Below are positions 1 through 7,754 of a DNA stretch of 27,372 nucleotides, piece by piece. Source of the DNA: Gammaproteobacteria bacterium UBA3532 (GTDB lineage: Bacteria > Pseudomonadota > Gammaproteobacteria > Enterobacterales > UBA3532); NCBI GenBank assembly GCA_002376965.1, contig DFOV01000205.1, forward strand, positions 1 through 27,372, read 5' to 3'. Each line of letters starts with the position of its first letter. Position 1 is the stretch's first letter. The notes beneath the pieces are model-generated. The model had not been told where the DNA came from. It was given only the letters and a program-made list of their open reading frames with translations, and ran no database searches. The translations under genes were made by a program, and so were the position numbers.

Positions 1-560
1 ACCAGCACAGTTGCCTGCTGTAGGGTTTCCTGACGAATATTTTCGATCGCTGCAGCGATGCTGAACTCCATAAAGATCACAGCAGGTTTAATGGTACGAA
101 TGCCGCGAGATGTCTCTACCAGCTGCAGCGGGTGATAGGCGCGGTAAGTGGATAATTCATCAACATAATTAACAACTGGCTTTCCCTTGAGCGATTTAAT
201 AAAGATCGATGAGTCAAAGTGCTTAAACCTTGTACTGGCCAACTCTCCTCGGTCACTGAAGCTCGTCGAATACAACACCTTTTCATCCTCGGTAATCACT
301 GCCAAGCTAACGATCTCGTTTTTGACACCGAACGACATAATTGACTGTTCAGCCAGCTGGTAAAAGCCATGGGAATACTCACGCTCAATATTGCGCTGGA
401 GCCGCCCCAGAATAAAGGCAACATCACCCTGCCCGAAATCGACGACGCGCTCTTCACTGGTCTTCTTGTGATACCAGCCGATAAACAGGGTAAAAATGGT
501 CATGGAAACGACCACTATCACGATGACCTGCCAGGCAATAGACGAACTTTTTCTAATCAC
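1..560 (-). CDS. Membrane-anchored sensor protein, N-terminal part
   Basis: An open frame runs from a GTG at 558-560 to the window edge, giving 186 visible residues. The start is supported by a GGAG about 8 bases upstream and by a GTGA overlap with the stop of the binding-protein gene, which implies translational coupling. Residues about 8-28 form one hydrophobic membrane segment. About 150 residues follow that look like an extracytoplasmic sensor domain, with motifs such as EIVSLAVITEDEKVLYST resembling a PAS/CHASE-like fold. The output domain lies outside the window, so histidine kinase, diguanylate cyclase and chemoreceptor are all possible. Inference: together with its neighbour it forms a sensing pair in which a periplasmic binding protein presents ligand to a membrane sensor. 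Family assignment is weak; the reading frame and start are well supported. Confidence 0.6.
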   Translation of the reverse strand, partial: MIRKSSSIAWQVIVIVVVSMTIFTLFIGWYHKKTSEERVVDFGQGDVAFILGRLQRNIEREYSHGFYQLAEQSIMSFGVKNEIVSLAVITEDEKVLYSTSFSDRGELASTRFKHFDSSIFIKSLKGKPVVNYVDELSTYRAYHPLQLVETSRGIRTIKPAVIFMEFSIAAAIENIRQETLQQATVL

Positions 561-1540
561 AGTTCGTTACTCCAGCTCACTACAGGTAAGTCGACCTGAG
601 GTTGATGAACCAGGTTGGCAGAATTCATTAGGGCTAGCGTTTGTTCTATTCGTCGTTGCATAGCTCCTTTCTCAGAAAGCAGAGTCTGATTATGTTCAAT
701 AGTCCCTAACTCTAGGTGTTTATACAGCTTAGAAACCTCACTTTCAGGTATTTGCATTCGCTTGGCAACAAAAGATATCGCCCCCTTACTGTTTTGCTCA
801 ATCGCTCTACTGGCTTTATCAAAAGCCCGAATAAGGGTGTGCAAGCGAGATTGGTTTTCTTTAACCAAGGCAGTTTTAATAACCAGCACATCAATAATGT
901 CGCCATATATATCACTGCTACTAAACACCTCGTGGCCACCCATTTCAATCAATTTGCTTTTGGTGGGCTCAAAGGTCACAACACCATCAACAGCCCCGTT
1001 ATAAAAGGCGCTTTCATGCTCATCAACCGTTAAAGTAATCGGAACGATATCCCGTAAAGTCAGCCCGGCCTTAGCCAAGGCCTTATGCAGCATCAACGCC
1101 CCAACAGCCGTATTTTCTAAACCAATACGCGCCCCTTTCATTAGCTCAAGACGGCGTAGCGTAGGCTGAAATACCAGTGCATCCGCCCCTTTTGATATAT
1201 CCATCACCCAAATCACGGTGATATCAATGCCGTCGGCGGCCAGGGTCAAAGCCTCATCCAGAGTTAGTGCCGCCATTTCCAGGTTTCCCGCCCGAAAAGC
1301 ATGCAACACTTCAGTGGCCGAAGTTAGCTCTACCAACCTTACGCCAATATCTTTCAAGTCACCAGATTCTTGCGCCCAATACAAAGGCTCATACCCCGGC
1401 CACAAATTAGAACCCAACCTAAGAGGTTGGGCAGGCTTTGAATAACAACTGACCAGAAACACCGCCGCCACAACAACAGCAACGATAGCCAGACAACGAG
1501 CCCCTGCTTTGAGATAGAATGCACTAATCTTTTTCAACAT
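557..1540 (-). CDS. NitT/TauT-type solute-binding lipoprotein
   Basis: This 327-residue protein has a basic N-terminus, a hydrophobic stretch and a lipobox LVSC with Cys32, so it is probably a lipoprotein anchored in an envelope membrane. The mature part begins LRLGSNLWPGYEPLYWAQESG, typical of the SsuA/THI5/NMT1 periplasmic binding fold that binds small solutes such as sulfonates, nitrate or pyrimidine precursors. Later motifs such as GVVTFEPTKSKLIEMGG fit the same family. The start at 1540 was chosen because it gives a normal signal peptide; an ATG at 1579 in the same frame would add 13 residues. No ABC permease or ATPase is adjacent. Instead the gene overlaps the following sensor gene by four bases (GTGA), which suggests a signalling role rather than, or as well as, transport. 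The ligand cannot be told from the sequence. Confidence 0.75.
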   Translation of the reverse strand: MLKKISAFYLKAGARCLAIVAVVVAAVFLVSCYSKPAQPLRLGSNLWPGYEPLYWAQESGDLKDIGVRLVELTSATEVLHAFRAGNLEMAALTLDEALTLAADGIDITVIWVMDISKGADALVFQPTLRRLELMKGARIGLENTAVGALMLHKALAKAGLTLRDIVPITLTVDEHESAFYNGAVDGVVTFEPTKSKLIEMGGHEVFSSSDIYGDIIDVLVIKTALVKENQSRLHTLIRAFDKASRAIEQNSKGAISFVAKRMQIPESEVSKLYKHLELGTIEHNQTLLSEKGAMQRRIEQTLALMNSANLVHQPQVDLPVVSWSNEL

Positions 1541-1611
1541 GGTTATTGTAAAATCCCATTTGCACCCGCAACCTGCCATGCTCTAAGCTTAGGACACAAT
1601 AGCACTCTCCA

Positions 1612-1995
1612 ATGACAGATATGACCACTTCCTTTAAGGATAGACGAAAAGGCCCAGATTTTTTAACAAAAGCCATTAAATTTGCTTCGATCCTGTCGTG
1701 GCTGTTATTTATCGCGGCTCTGGTGGCTTTTCACTACGCACGTCCAGAACTAGAGACGTTGTTCACCAGAGCGAATGAAATAAATGTGCGAGATGCTTGG
1801 CTGGCAGAGTATCTAAGACTTATGCAGTGGTCTCTAGTGATAAGTGGTGGGCTTAGCATTGCAGCGATTCTTATTCAGCGACAAAGAACCCGACGTAAAA
1901 GCGACACCTATAGCTACAATGTGGTGATTAGTATGTTACTGGCTATCGCTGGGCTAGCTGCATCACTGTTTATCGCCGATATTCAGGCACTTTAG
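1612..1995 (+). CDS. Small membrane protein of unknown function
   Basis: This 127-residue protein has a charged N-terminus (about residues 1-20) and three hydrophobic segments at about residues 23-43, 72-87 and 103-123. The segment between the first two is soluble and rich in charged residues. A basic stretch, RQRTRRKS, follows the second segment. No motif is recognised. A second ATG three codons downstream could be the true start, and neither has a clear ribosome binding site. The gene is divergent from the binding-protein gene and its last four bases overlap the convergent gene at 1992-2549, which also encodes a membrane protein. The family is not recognised. Confidence 0.55.
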   Translation: MTDMTTSFKDRRKGPDFLTKAIKFASILSWLLFIAALVAFHYARPELETLFTRANEINVRDAWLAEYLRLMQWSLVISGGLSIAAILIQRQRTRRKSDTYSYNVVISMLLAIAGLAASLFIADIQAL

Positions 1996-2549
1996 AGCCG
2001 GTCTTTGACTTTTTCTTTGGCTTGATTGAGATAAAAAACGGATAGGCGGTCAAGCTCGCCGAAGCGCTTAGCTTGCTCAAAATACTCGATTGCCTCGGCA
2101 TATGCATGTTGGTTAAAAGCCTTTTTCGCATGCTCAAGTAGTTGATCCATTTTATCTTTCGAGGTGACTTTAGGCTTCTCAGAATAATGTTGCAGGCGCT
2201 GTAACCAAAGCGCGATGTGGAGTAAAAGAAGCAGGTATCCTGGAGCCAGGTAAAGCGGAGCAATAACAAAAGACCAGCTTCCGGCCCAAGTCGGCTTGCC
2301 AGCGGAAAACAAAGTCAGGGTAAGCAACGTTAACCCAAGCTGCCCCCAAAGCCATGACTTTGCCATGTGGATAAATGCCATCACCACAAGAGGTAGAAAG
2401 ACTATCACTATCGGCAACGTTGCTTTGGCGTTGAATAGAAAGCTATCTGCAAGTACAGAAGCCTCAACAATGACGAAAGCCACTACCAGCGCTTTCCAGA
2501 ACATGCCTATTGCTGGTAGCTCTTTATCTGAGTCGTGACTTTCGCTCAT
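1992..2549 (-). CDS. Membrane protein with C-terminal TPR-like helices
   Basis: This 185-residue protein has about four hydrophobic segments between residues 15 and 120, then a soluble tail. In the tail, AKKAFNQHAYAEAIEYFEQA has the spacing of a tetratricopeptide repeat, a helical protein-binding module. The start lies only 19 bases after the ilvE stop on the same strand, so the gene is probably the last one of the ilvGM-cimA-ilvE transcript, although it has no obvious link to amino acid synthesis and no strong ribosome binding site. No family is recognised. A scaffold or assembly role is possible from the TPR-like tail but is not shown. Confidence 0.55.
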   Translation of the reverse strand: MSESHDSDKELPAIGMFWKALVVAFVIVEASVLADSFLFNAKATLPIVIVFLPLVVMAFIHMAKSWLWGQLGLTLLTLTLFSAGKPTWAGSWSFVIAPLYLAPGYLLLLLHIALWLQRLQHYSEKPKVTSKDKMDQLLEHAKKAFNQHAYAEAIEYFEQAKRFGELDRLSVFYLNQAKEKVKDRL

Positions 2550-2568
2550 ATTAGATGACTAAGGCGGA

Positions 2569-3492
2569 CTATACGAAATCCAACCATCCCCACTTATCTT
2601 CGGTCGTGCCGTTAAAAAGGCCGAAGAAAGCTTTTTGGATCTGGCCAGTAATATCACCACGAGTGCCAGTACCCACTTTTATTGCATCAACCGAACGAAC
2701 AGGCACCAGTTCTGCAGCCGTGCCGCACATAAACATCTCATCAGCCAGATACATGGCCTCGCGCTGAATGTTTTGCTCTACAACCTCGTATCCCAGATCC
2801 TTCGCCAGCGTCATTAATGTGTTTCGCGTAATACCTGGCAACAAACAGCTGCTGGTAGGTGGCGTGTAGATCACTCCATTTTTGACGATAAATATATTCT
2901 CACCAGCCCCTTCACTGACCTGATTGTTGTGATCCAGCGCAATGCCTTCGGTGTAGCCATGACGGCGCGCTTCGCCAGCAATAAGGATGGACGATAGATA
3001 GTTTCCACCAGCTTTCGCTCCGGTAGGGATAGTATTAGGAGCCAGGCGGTTCCAAGAGGTGACGCCAACATCAACACCATTTTCCAAACTATCATCACCG
3101 AGATAAGCCCCCCACTCAAAGGCTGCTATAGAGACTTCAACCGGCGTAGTATCCTTTGGCAATAATCCAAGGCCGCCATATCCAAAGAAGGCAACGGGGC
3201 GTAAGTAGGCACTGTCCAAACCGTTTTCACGTACAACATCACGACATGCCTGCATTAACGTATCTTTATCAAAAGGAATTGCCATGCGATATACACGTCC
3301 AGAATCAAACAAGCGCTGAACGTGCTCGTCAAGACGAAATATCGCCGTGCCCTTAGGTGTATGATAGGCACGAATACCTTCAAATACCGATGAACCATAA
3401 TGAATAGCATGGGTTAACACATGTACCTTGGCATCCCCCCATGGGATCAACTTACCGTTGTGCCAAATCAGTTCAGGCTCTTTAATCGCCAT
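2569..3492 (-). CDS. ilvE: Branched-chain amino acid aminotransferase
   Basis: This 307-residue enzyme is close to the usual 309 of E. coli IlvE. It transfers an amino group from glutamate to the 2-oxo acids of isoleucine, valine and leucine, using pyridoxal phosphate in the cytoplasm. Visible marks of fold-type IV aminotransferases are IRAYHTPKGTAIFRL near the N-terminus, the PLP lysine Lys160 in TGAKAGGNYLSS, and GAGENIFIVKNG further on. The ATG at 3490-3492 has a GAGGAG ribosome binding site and overlaps the end of cimA by 11 bases. The gene closes the biosynthetic part of the operon. Unlike E. coli, no ilvD or ilvA follows. Confidence 0.95.
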   Translation of the reverse strand: MAIKEPELIWHNGKLIPWGDAKVHVLTHAIHYGSSVFEGIRAYHTPKGTAIFRLDEHVQRLFDSGRVYRMAIPFDKDTLMQACRDVVRENGLDSAYLRPVAFFGYGGLGLLPKDTTPVEVSIAAFEWGAYLGDDSLENGVDVGVTSWNRLAPNTIPTGAKAGGNYLSSILIAGEARRHGYTEGIALDHNNQVSEGAGENIFIVKNGVIYTPPTSSCLLPGITRNTLMTLAKDLGYEVVEQNIQREAMYLADEMFMCGTAAELVPVRSVDAIKVGTGTRGDITGQIQKAFFGLFNGTTEDKWGWLDFV

Positions 3493-5074
3493 CGGATACT
3501 TCTCCTCGCTCTAGAAATCGTAATAAAAATAGCTCTAAGCTATCCGCCAGAGCCTGACCACTTGCATCAATAATATTCTGAGAACAGCCGACGCTGTTCC
3601 AGCGCTGCTCTTTGTATCCAGCTTCGACCAACACCCGCGTGGTTGCTGCAGTCGCAGATTCCGGATCGAGAATCCTGACCTTATAATCTACCAGGTGTAC
3701 TTCATTAACCTGTGGATAGACTTCACATAAGGCTTTACGCATCGCATCGTCAATGGCCTGAACCGGTCCGGTAGACTCGGCGACCGTGTGGTAAATCTCA
3801 CCACCGACTTTCATTTTCACTGTCGCCTGGGAGCAAAGAATATGCGCACCACACCGACGCTCCGACTGGACGACCAGATCGAGAATTTCAAATGGCGCTT
3901 GATATCCAGCTAAGCGACGTCGAATCAATAATTCAAATGTTCCTTCCGCCGATTCAACCGAAAGGCCCTGCCCTTCCATCTCCTTGATCGCATCCAGCAC
4001 TTCTTTCTCATGCCCCTCAACGCTTAACCCAAGCTCAGCGGCGCGCATACGCACATTACCTCGACCTGACAGCTCAGAGATCACTATTTCACGTCCATTG
4101 CCTACAGTATCCGGAGGGATATGTTCATAACTGGCGGCAATTCTCTCGATAGCCGCAACATGTATACCACCCTTATGAGCAAAGGCCGCGGTGCCAACAT
4201 AGGGCCAGTGCGGATCAGGGTTAAGGTTGGCTATCTCGCAAACCGCACGCGACAACTCAGTCAATCCGGTTAGCGCATCTTCATCGATAGCTTCACAGCC
4301 CATTTTTAAACTGAGTGTCGGGATAATCGAGGTCAGGTTGGCGTTACCGCAACGTTCACCATAGCCATTGATGGTACCTTGGATCATCGTTGCCCCAGCT
4401 TCAACCGCGGCGATCGAGTTAGCGACCGCAAGCTCGGCATCATTATGGGCATGAATACCCAATGGAATATTGATATGGCCCTTCAAATCGTTAATAACCT
4501 GGCTGATCCATGATGGCAAACTTCCACCATTGGTATCACACAGAGCAATCCAGTCGGCCCCTGCTTCTTGAGCGACTTTTAAACACTCTATGGCGTATTG
4601 GCTATCAGCGCGGTAGCCATCAAAGAAATGCTCGGCATCCAGCACGACTTCGCGCTCATGACTCTTAAGATATGCGACGGTATCGCGGATCATGGCAAGG
4701 TTTTCTTCTAAAGTCGTGCGCAAGACTTCGGTAACATGCAGTGGCCAACTTTTTGCCACTACCGTAATCACCTGTGCTTTCGAATCAACCAGCGCCTTGA
4801 CTTGCATATCCGTCGCGACATCTTGATTGACACGACGAGTACTGCCAAATGCTGCAACTTTTGCTTGTTTGAGGTTTAGTTTTGCCGCTTGCTCGAAGTA
4901 TTCAGCATCTTTAGGGTTTGAACCCGGCCAACCACCTTCGATGTAGTGAATGCCAAACTCATCCAGTAAGCGGGTGATTTTTAGCTTATCGTCCAGGCTG
5001 TAACTGATGCCCTTTCGCTGTGCGCCATCACGCAACGTCGTGTCATAGGTAAAAACCTTAGGCTGTTTTGGCAT
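3482..5074 (-). CDS. cimA: (R)-citramalate synthase
   Basis: This 530-residue member of the isopropylmalate/homocitrate synthase family condenses acetyl-CoA with pyruvate to (R)-citramalate, which the leucine enzymes LeuCD and LeuB can turn into 2-oxobutyrate for isoleucine. The TIM barrel starts with YDTTLRDGAQRKGISYS, where Arg and Asp bind the oxo acid and metal, and has the metal-binding IHAHNDAELAVANS. IEGGWPGSNPKD near the start is typical of the CimA branch rather than LeuA. The C-terminal third is the regulatory LeuA dimerisation domain, a normal site of feedback inhibition. The start has GAGGTG upstream and overlaps ilvM by 17 bases. LeuA is the alternative call, but the length, the motifs and the position between ilvM and ilvE favour citramalate synthase. 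Confidence 0.88.
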   Translation of the reverse strand: MPKQPKVFTYDTTLRDGAQRKGISYSLDDKLKITRLLDEFGIHYIEGGWPGSNPKDAEYFEQAAKLNLKQAKVAAFGSTRRVNQDVATDMQVKALVDSKAQVITVVAKSWPLHVTEVLRTTLEENLAMIRDTVAYLKSHEREVVLDAEHFFDGYRADSQYAIECLKVAQEAGADWIALCDTNGGSLPSWISQVINDLKGHINIPLGIHAHNDAELAVANSIAAVEAGATMIQGTINGYGERCGNANLTSIIPTLSLKMGCEAIDEDALTGLTELSRAVCEIANLNPDPHWPYVGTAAFAHKGGIHVAAIERIAASYEHIPPDTVGNGREIVISELSGRGNVRMRAAELGLSVEGHEKEVLDAIKEMEGQGLSVESAEGTFELLIRRRLAGYQAPFEILDLVVQSERRCGAHILCSQATVKMKVGGEIYHTVAESTGPVQAIDDAMRKALCEVYPQVNEVHLVDYKVRILDPESATAATTRVLVEAGYKEQRWNSVGCSQNIIDASGQALADSLELFLLRFLERGEVSDGD

Positions 5075-5309
5075 ATTTCACCTCGCTTTGACTGGTCACA
5101 GATTCTACATCAACCAGTTTTTCCAATTGCTTGACTAAATAAGGCTCACCACGCGTACCCGCCAACGTTAGCGTCATACTATATGCTGCCCCATGCACAG
5201 CTAGCTCCATTCCTCGCAGCTGGTATCCGCGATGCCGCACTGTGCGTAAAATGCGCTCTACTATAGCGTCTTGAATCTTTGCTTCAATATAAATAGTGAA
5301 ATTTATCAT
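5058..5309 (-). CDS. ilvM: Acetolactate synthase II, small regulatory subunit
   Basis: This 83-residue single ACT-domain protein matches the E. coli IlvM pattern, including VERILRTVRHRGYQL and the late KQLEKLVDVESV. It is the small subunit that supports the activity of the IlvG catalytic subunit. The ATG overlaps the ilvG stop as ATGA, and its GGGGAG ribosome binding site lies inside the last codons of ilvG. Its end overlaps cimA by 17 bases. The tight packing implies coupled translation of ilvG, ilvM and cimA. Confidence 0.9.
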   Translation of the reverse strand: MINFTIYIEAKIQDAIVERILRTVRHRGYQLRGMELAVHGAAYSMTLTLAGTRGEPYLVKQLEKLVDVESVTSQSEVKYAKTA

Positions 5310-7039
5310 GCGGCATTCTCCCCATCTAAGCCTTTTTTGGCATCTAGCCCATTTTTACCATCTAACCCTTTTTCGCCATCCAACCCTTTTTTACCATCCA
5401 ACATGGCTGCATTGGCTTTGCCTGGTGGAACCAGCGGCCACACATTTTCTTTGGCATCGATTTTTACGTGCAACAACATCGCTTCCGGCTCAGCCAAAAG
5501 CGCCTCCAACGCTTCCTCAACCTGGTCAGCTCGGTCGATGTAGCGCGCTTTTATCCCAAAGGCTTGAGCAACTTGAGTAAACTCAGGATTATCGGATAAA
5601 TCAATTTCGCTATAGCGCTCAGCGAAAAACAGTTCTTGCCACTGCCGCACCATTCCCAGCACCTGATTATCAAACAAGATAATTTTTACCGGTATGCCGT
5701 AGCGTTTTAAAGTCGCCAGCTCCTGAATATTCATCATTATCGAGCCATCCCCCGACACCACAATGGAATGAGCCTCAGGGTTAGCATACTTGGCGCCAAT
5801 CGCCGCGGGCAGGCCATAGCCCATGGTTCCTAGACCGCCAGAGGTTAAGTGCTGTCGCGGCTGACTAAAACGGTAATGTTGGGCCACCCACATCTGATGC
5901 TGTCCCACATCACAGGAAATATGGGTTTGGCTATCACACATCTGCGACAATTGATTAAGCAATTTAGGCGCATAGATACCTTTCCCCGGCGCATCGTAGC
6001 GCCAAGCGTGCTGCATTTTATTCTCTAAACACTCTTCGCGCCACTCATCAATATTATGCAATGGCATTTGCAACCGAGACAAACTATCGGCCAAATCGCC
6101 AATTAAAGAAATGGTGGTTTGTTTTAGTTTGTTAATCTCAGCCGGATCGATATCGAGGTGAATGATACTGGCATTAGCGGCAAACTCAGCCAATTTTCCC
6201 GTGGCTCGATCATCAAATCGCGCACCAACACAAATAAGCAAATCGCAATCATGCACGGCGAAGTTGGCTTGCTTGGTACCGTGCATACCTAACATGCCTA
6301 ACCACATCGGATGCGATGCAGGAACAACACCAAGCGCCTTCAAGGTAGAAACTGTAGGGATCTGGGTAATATCAACAAAGCGACGCACAGCCTCGGTCGA
6401 CTCTGAAAGCACGATACCGCCGCCACAGTACAAGACTGGCTTTTTGGCCTCGGCCAGTAATTGGCGTGCTCGCTCAAGAGTCGACTGGGAGGCGATCTCC
6501 GCTCTATCTTCAGGTAGGTGGTGTGGCACGACCTCAAACTCATTTATCATGGCATCTTTAGCGATGTCGACCAGTACTGGCCCTGGCCGCCCTTCTCCAG
6601 CTAAACGAAAGGCCTCGCTTAGTACACGCGGAAGTTCAGATGGCTCTGTCACCAAAAAGTTATGTTTCACAACCGGCAAGGTGATCCCTAATACATCAAC
6701 CTCTTGAAATGCATCAGTGCCGATTAATGGGCTGGCGACCTGGCCAGTAATCGCCACCATTGGTATCGAGTCGAGAAAAGCATTGGCTATCCCCGTCACT
6801 AAATTAGTCGCGCCCGGCCCTGATGTTGCCATGCATACTCCGACCCTACCCGAGGCACGGGCATAACCGTCGGCTGCCAGCGCAGCTCCCTGCTCGTGGC
6901 GCGTCAGTACATGTTTGAATGGGGCTTCGATGAGCGCATCATACAACGGCATAATTGCACCACCAGGATACCCAAAAACCACCTCAACCCCTTGCTCAGC
7001 CAGATGGTTAACAATGTACCTCGCGCCAGAAACCTTCAT
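5306..7039 (-). CDS. ilvG: Acetolactate synthase II, catalytic subunit
   Basis: This 577-residue thiamine diphosphate enzyme makes 2-acetolactate from two pyruvates, or 2-aceto-2-hydroxybutyrate from pyruvate and 2-oxobutyrate, the first common step to valine, leucine and isoleucine. The N-terminal domain has GYPGGAIMPLYDAL and the catalytic Glu49 in RHEQGAALAADGYARASG. The central domain binds FAD. The C-terminal domain has the ThDP/Mg motif GDGSIMMNIQEL. The family's usual end, VWPLVPPGKANAAML, is followed by about 30 extra residues made of a repeated DGKKGL-like hexapeptide, absent from E. coli IlvG (548 residues). The start at 7039 lies downstream of an attenuator with leader peptide. E. 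coli K-12 ilvG carries a frameshift; this one is intact. Confidence 0.95.
   Translation of the reverse strand: MKVSGARYIVNHLAEQGVEVVFGYPGGAIMPLYDALIEAPFKHVLTRHEQGAALAADGYARASGRVGVCMATSGPGATNLVTGIANAFLDSIPMVAITGQVASPLIGTDAFQEVDVLGITLPVVKHNFLVTEPSELPRVLSEAFRLAGEGRPGPVLVDIAKDAMINEFEVVPHHLPEDRAEIASQSTLERARQLLAEAKKPVLYCGGGIVLSESTEAVRRFVDITQIPTVSTLKALGVVPASHPMWLGMLGMHGTKQANFAVHDCDLLICVGARFDDRATGKLAEFAANASIIHLDIDPAEINKLKQTTISLIGDLADSLSRLQMPLHNIDEWREECLENKMQHAWRYDAPGKGIYAPKLLNQLSQMCDSQTHISCDVGQHQMWVAQHYRFSQPRQHLTSGGLGTMGYGLPAAIGAKYANPEAHSIVVSGDGSIMMNIQELATLKRYGIPVKIILFDNQVLGMVRQWQELFFAERYSEIDLSDNPEFTQVAQAFGIKARYIDRADQVEEALEALLAEPEAMLLHVKIDAKENVWPLVPPGKANAAMLDGKKGLDGEKGLDGKNGLDAKKGLDGENAA
5309..5398 (-). 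repeat. 18-bp in-frame tandem repeat at the ilvG 3' end
   Basis: Five 18-bp units read in frame as DGKKGL, DGEKGL, DGKNGL, DAKKGL and the degenerate DGENAA, followed at once by the stop codon. They form a charged, glycine-rich, probably disordered tail on IlvG. The last unit also supplies the ribosome binding site of ilvM. A unit of whole codons can gain or lose copies without breaking the frame. Confidence 0.9.
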
Positions 7040-7062
7040 AAATCACCTACCTTCGTTTAAGT

Positions 7063-7095
7063 AAAAAAAAACCCCCGCTGGTAGGCGGGGGTTTT
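7063..7095 (-). terminator. ilv operon attenuator, rho-independent terminator
   Basis: On the minus strand an 11-bp stem (AAAACCCCCGC paired with GCGGGGGTTTT, loop CTACCA) runs straight into nine T residues. It lies between the stop of the leader peptide and the ilvG start 24 bases further on, so it can stop transcription before the structural genes. Confidence 0.92.
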
Positions 7096-7140
7096 GTTAA
7101 TCGTCTCGATACGATGCAACGATTAATAGCGCCCCCCGCC
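7084..7140 (-). promoter_or_regulatory. Antiterminator pairing of the ilv leader
   Basis: GGCGGGGG inside the end of the leader peptide (7133-7140) is perfectly complementary to CCCCCGCC (7084-7091), the 5' arm of the terminator. Between them TTAATCGT and ACGATTAA (7097-7104 and 7119-7126) can form an extra 8-bp stem. Inference: a ribosome stalled on the Ile/Val/Leu codons leaves GGCGGGGG free to pair and block the terminator, whereas a ribosome at the stop codon covers it and termination follows. Confidence 0.75.
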
Positions 7141-7200
7141 CGATGGAATAACCACCAAGCTAATGAGGATGCTAATCACAACAACTAATCGTTTCATCAT
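7123..7200 (-). CDS. ilvL: ilv operon leader peptide
   Basis: A 25-codon frame starts ATGATGAAACGA and encodes MMKRL, then VVVISILISLVVI, then PSGGGRY and TAA. Twelve of the fourteen residues 5-18 are Val, Ile or Leu, broken only by two Ser. This is the control-codon pattern of branched-chain operon leaders and resembles the VISLVVISVVV region of E. coli IlvL. It ends 28 bases before the terminator stem and overlaps the antiterminator strand. The ribosome binding site is weak. The peptide itself is expected to have no function beyond being translated. Confidence 0.9.
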   Translation of the reverse strand: MMKRLVVVISILISLVVIPSGGGRY

Positions 7201-7421
7201 GTTTAAATGCTTTACACTAAATCATCTATTTAACGGTAATCTGCTAGCTTACTCTACAAACTTGCTTATCTTGCTAAACTGGGCTTTCTTGATAGAGAAT
7301 CCATTTTCATTGAGCAATGCTTCTTAAGCAATTCATCCTACACAATCGAGGTGAATCTCGTACAATAAGCGAATATAAAGTTAAGATTTATCATAATTTA
7401 TCGTTTTTCGCAAGGAGAATC

Positions 7422-7754
7422 ATGGCTAACAGTAAGCACTTCCTGATATCACTCGACGATATTCCCGACGGCCAAGCCAAGGCCTTCACTATCGACACAG
7501 TGAACATTTTTGTATTTCGCAACGGCAACCAGGCATATGGTTACATCAATCAATGCCCACATATGGGCATTCCGTTGGAATGGGGCAACGACGACTTTAT
7601 GAGCCGTGATGGCGACTATCTACAGTGCTCGATGCATGGCGCGCTATTCGAACCAAAGACCGGTGTCTGCATTTGGGGGCCTTGCAACGGTGAACAACTC
7701 AGTACAATAGAGCTGAGCGTAGAAAACGGAGAGGTATTTTGGCAACGCCCTTAA
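7422..7754 (+). CDS. Small Rieske-type [2Fe-2S] protein
   Basis: This 110-residue protein is a single Rieske domain. The cluster ligands are Cys45 and His47 in CPHMGIPL and Cys69 and His72 in CSMHGALF, a C-x-H-x21-C-x2-H arrangement. The start at 7422 is preceded by AAGGAG; a longer frame from 7317 would add 35 residues unrelated to the fold. No membrane anchor is present, so it is a soluble electron carrier or the ferredoxin component of an oxygenase. Its end overlaps sfsA by 16 bases, suggesting coupled translation. The redox partner is not visible. Confidence 0.85.
   Translation: MANSKHFLISLDDIPDGQAKAFTIDTVNIFVFRNGNQAYGYINQCPHMGIPLEWGNDDFMSRDGDYLQCSMHGALFEPKTGVCIWGPCNGEQLSTIELSVENGEVFWQRP

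Noticed and set aside
5271..5580. Plus-strand open frames with PSNPF or HLTLF repeats
   Set aside because: They are the reverse reading of the ilvG tail repeat and have no start signals or homology.
7317..7421. An N-terminal extension of the Rieske protein from 7317
   Set aside because: The added residues are not part of the domain, and the ATG at 7422 has a clear AAGGAG ribosome binding site.
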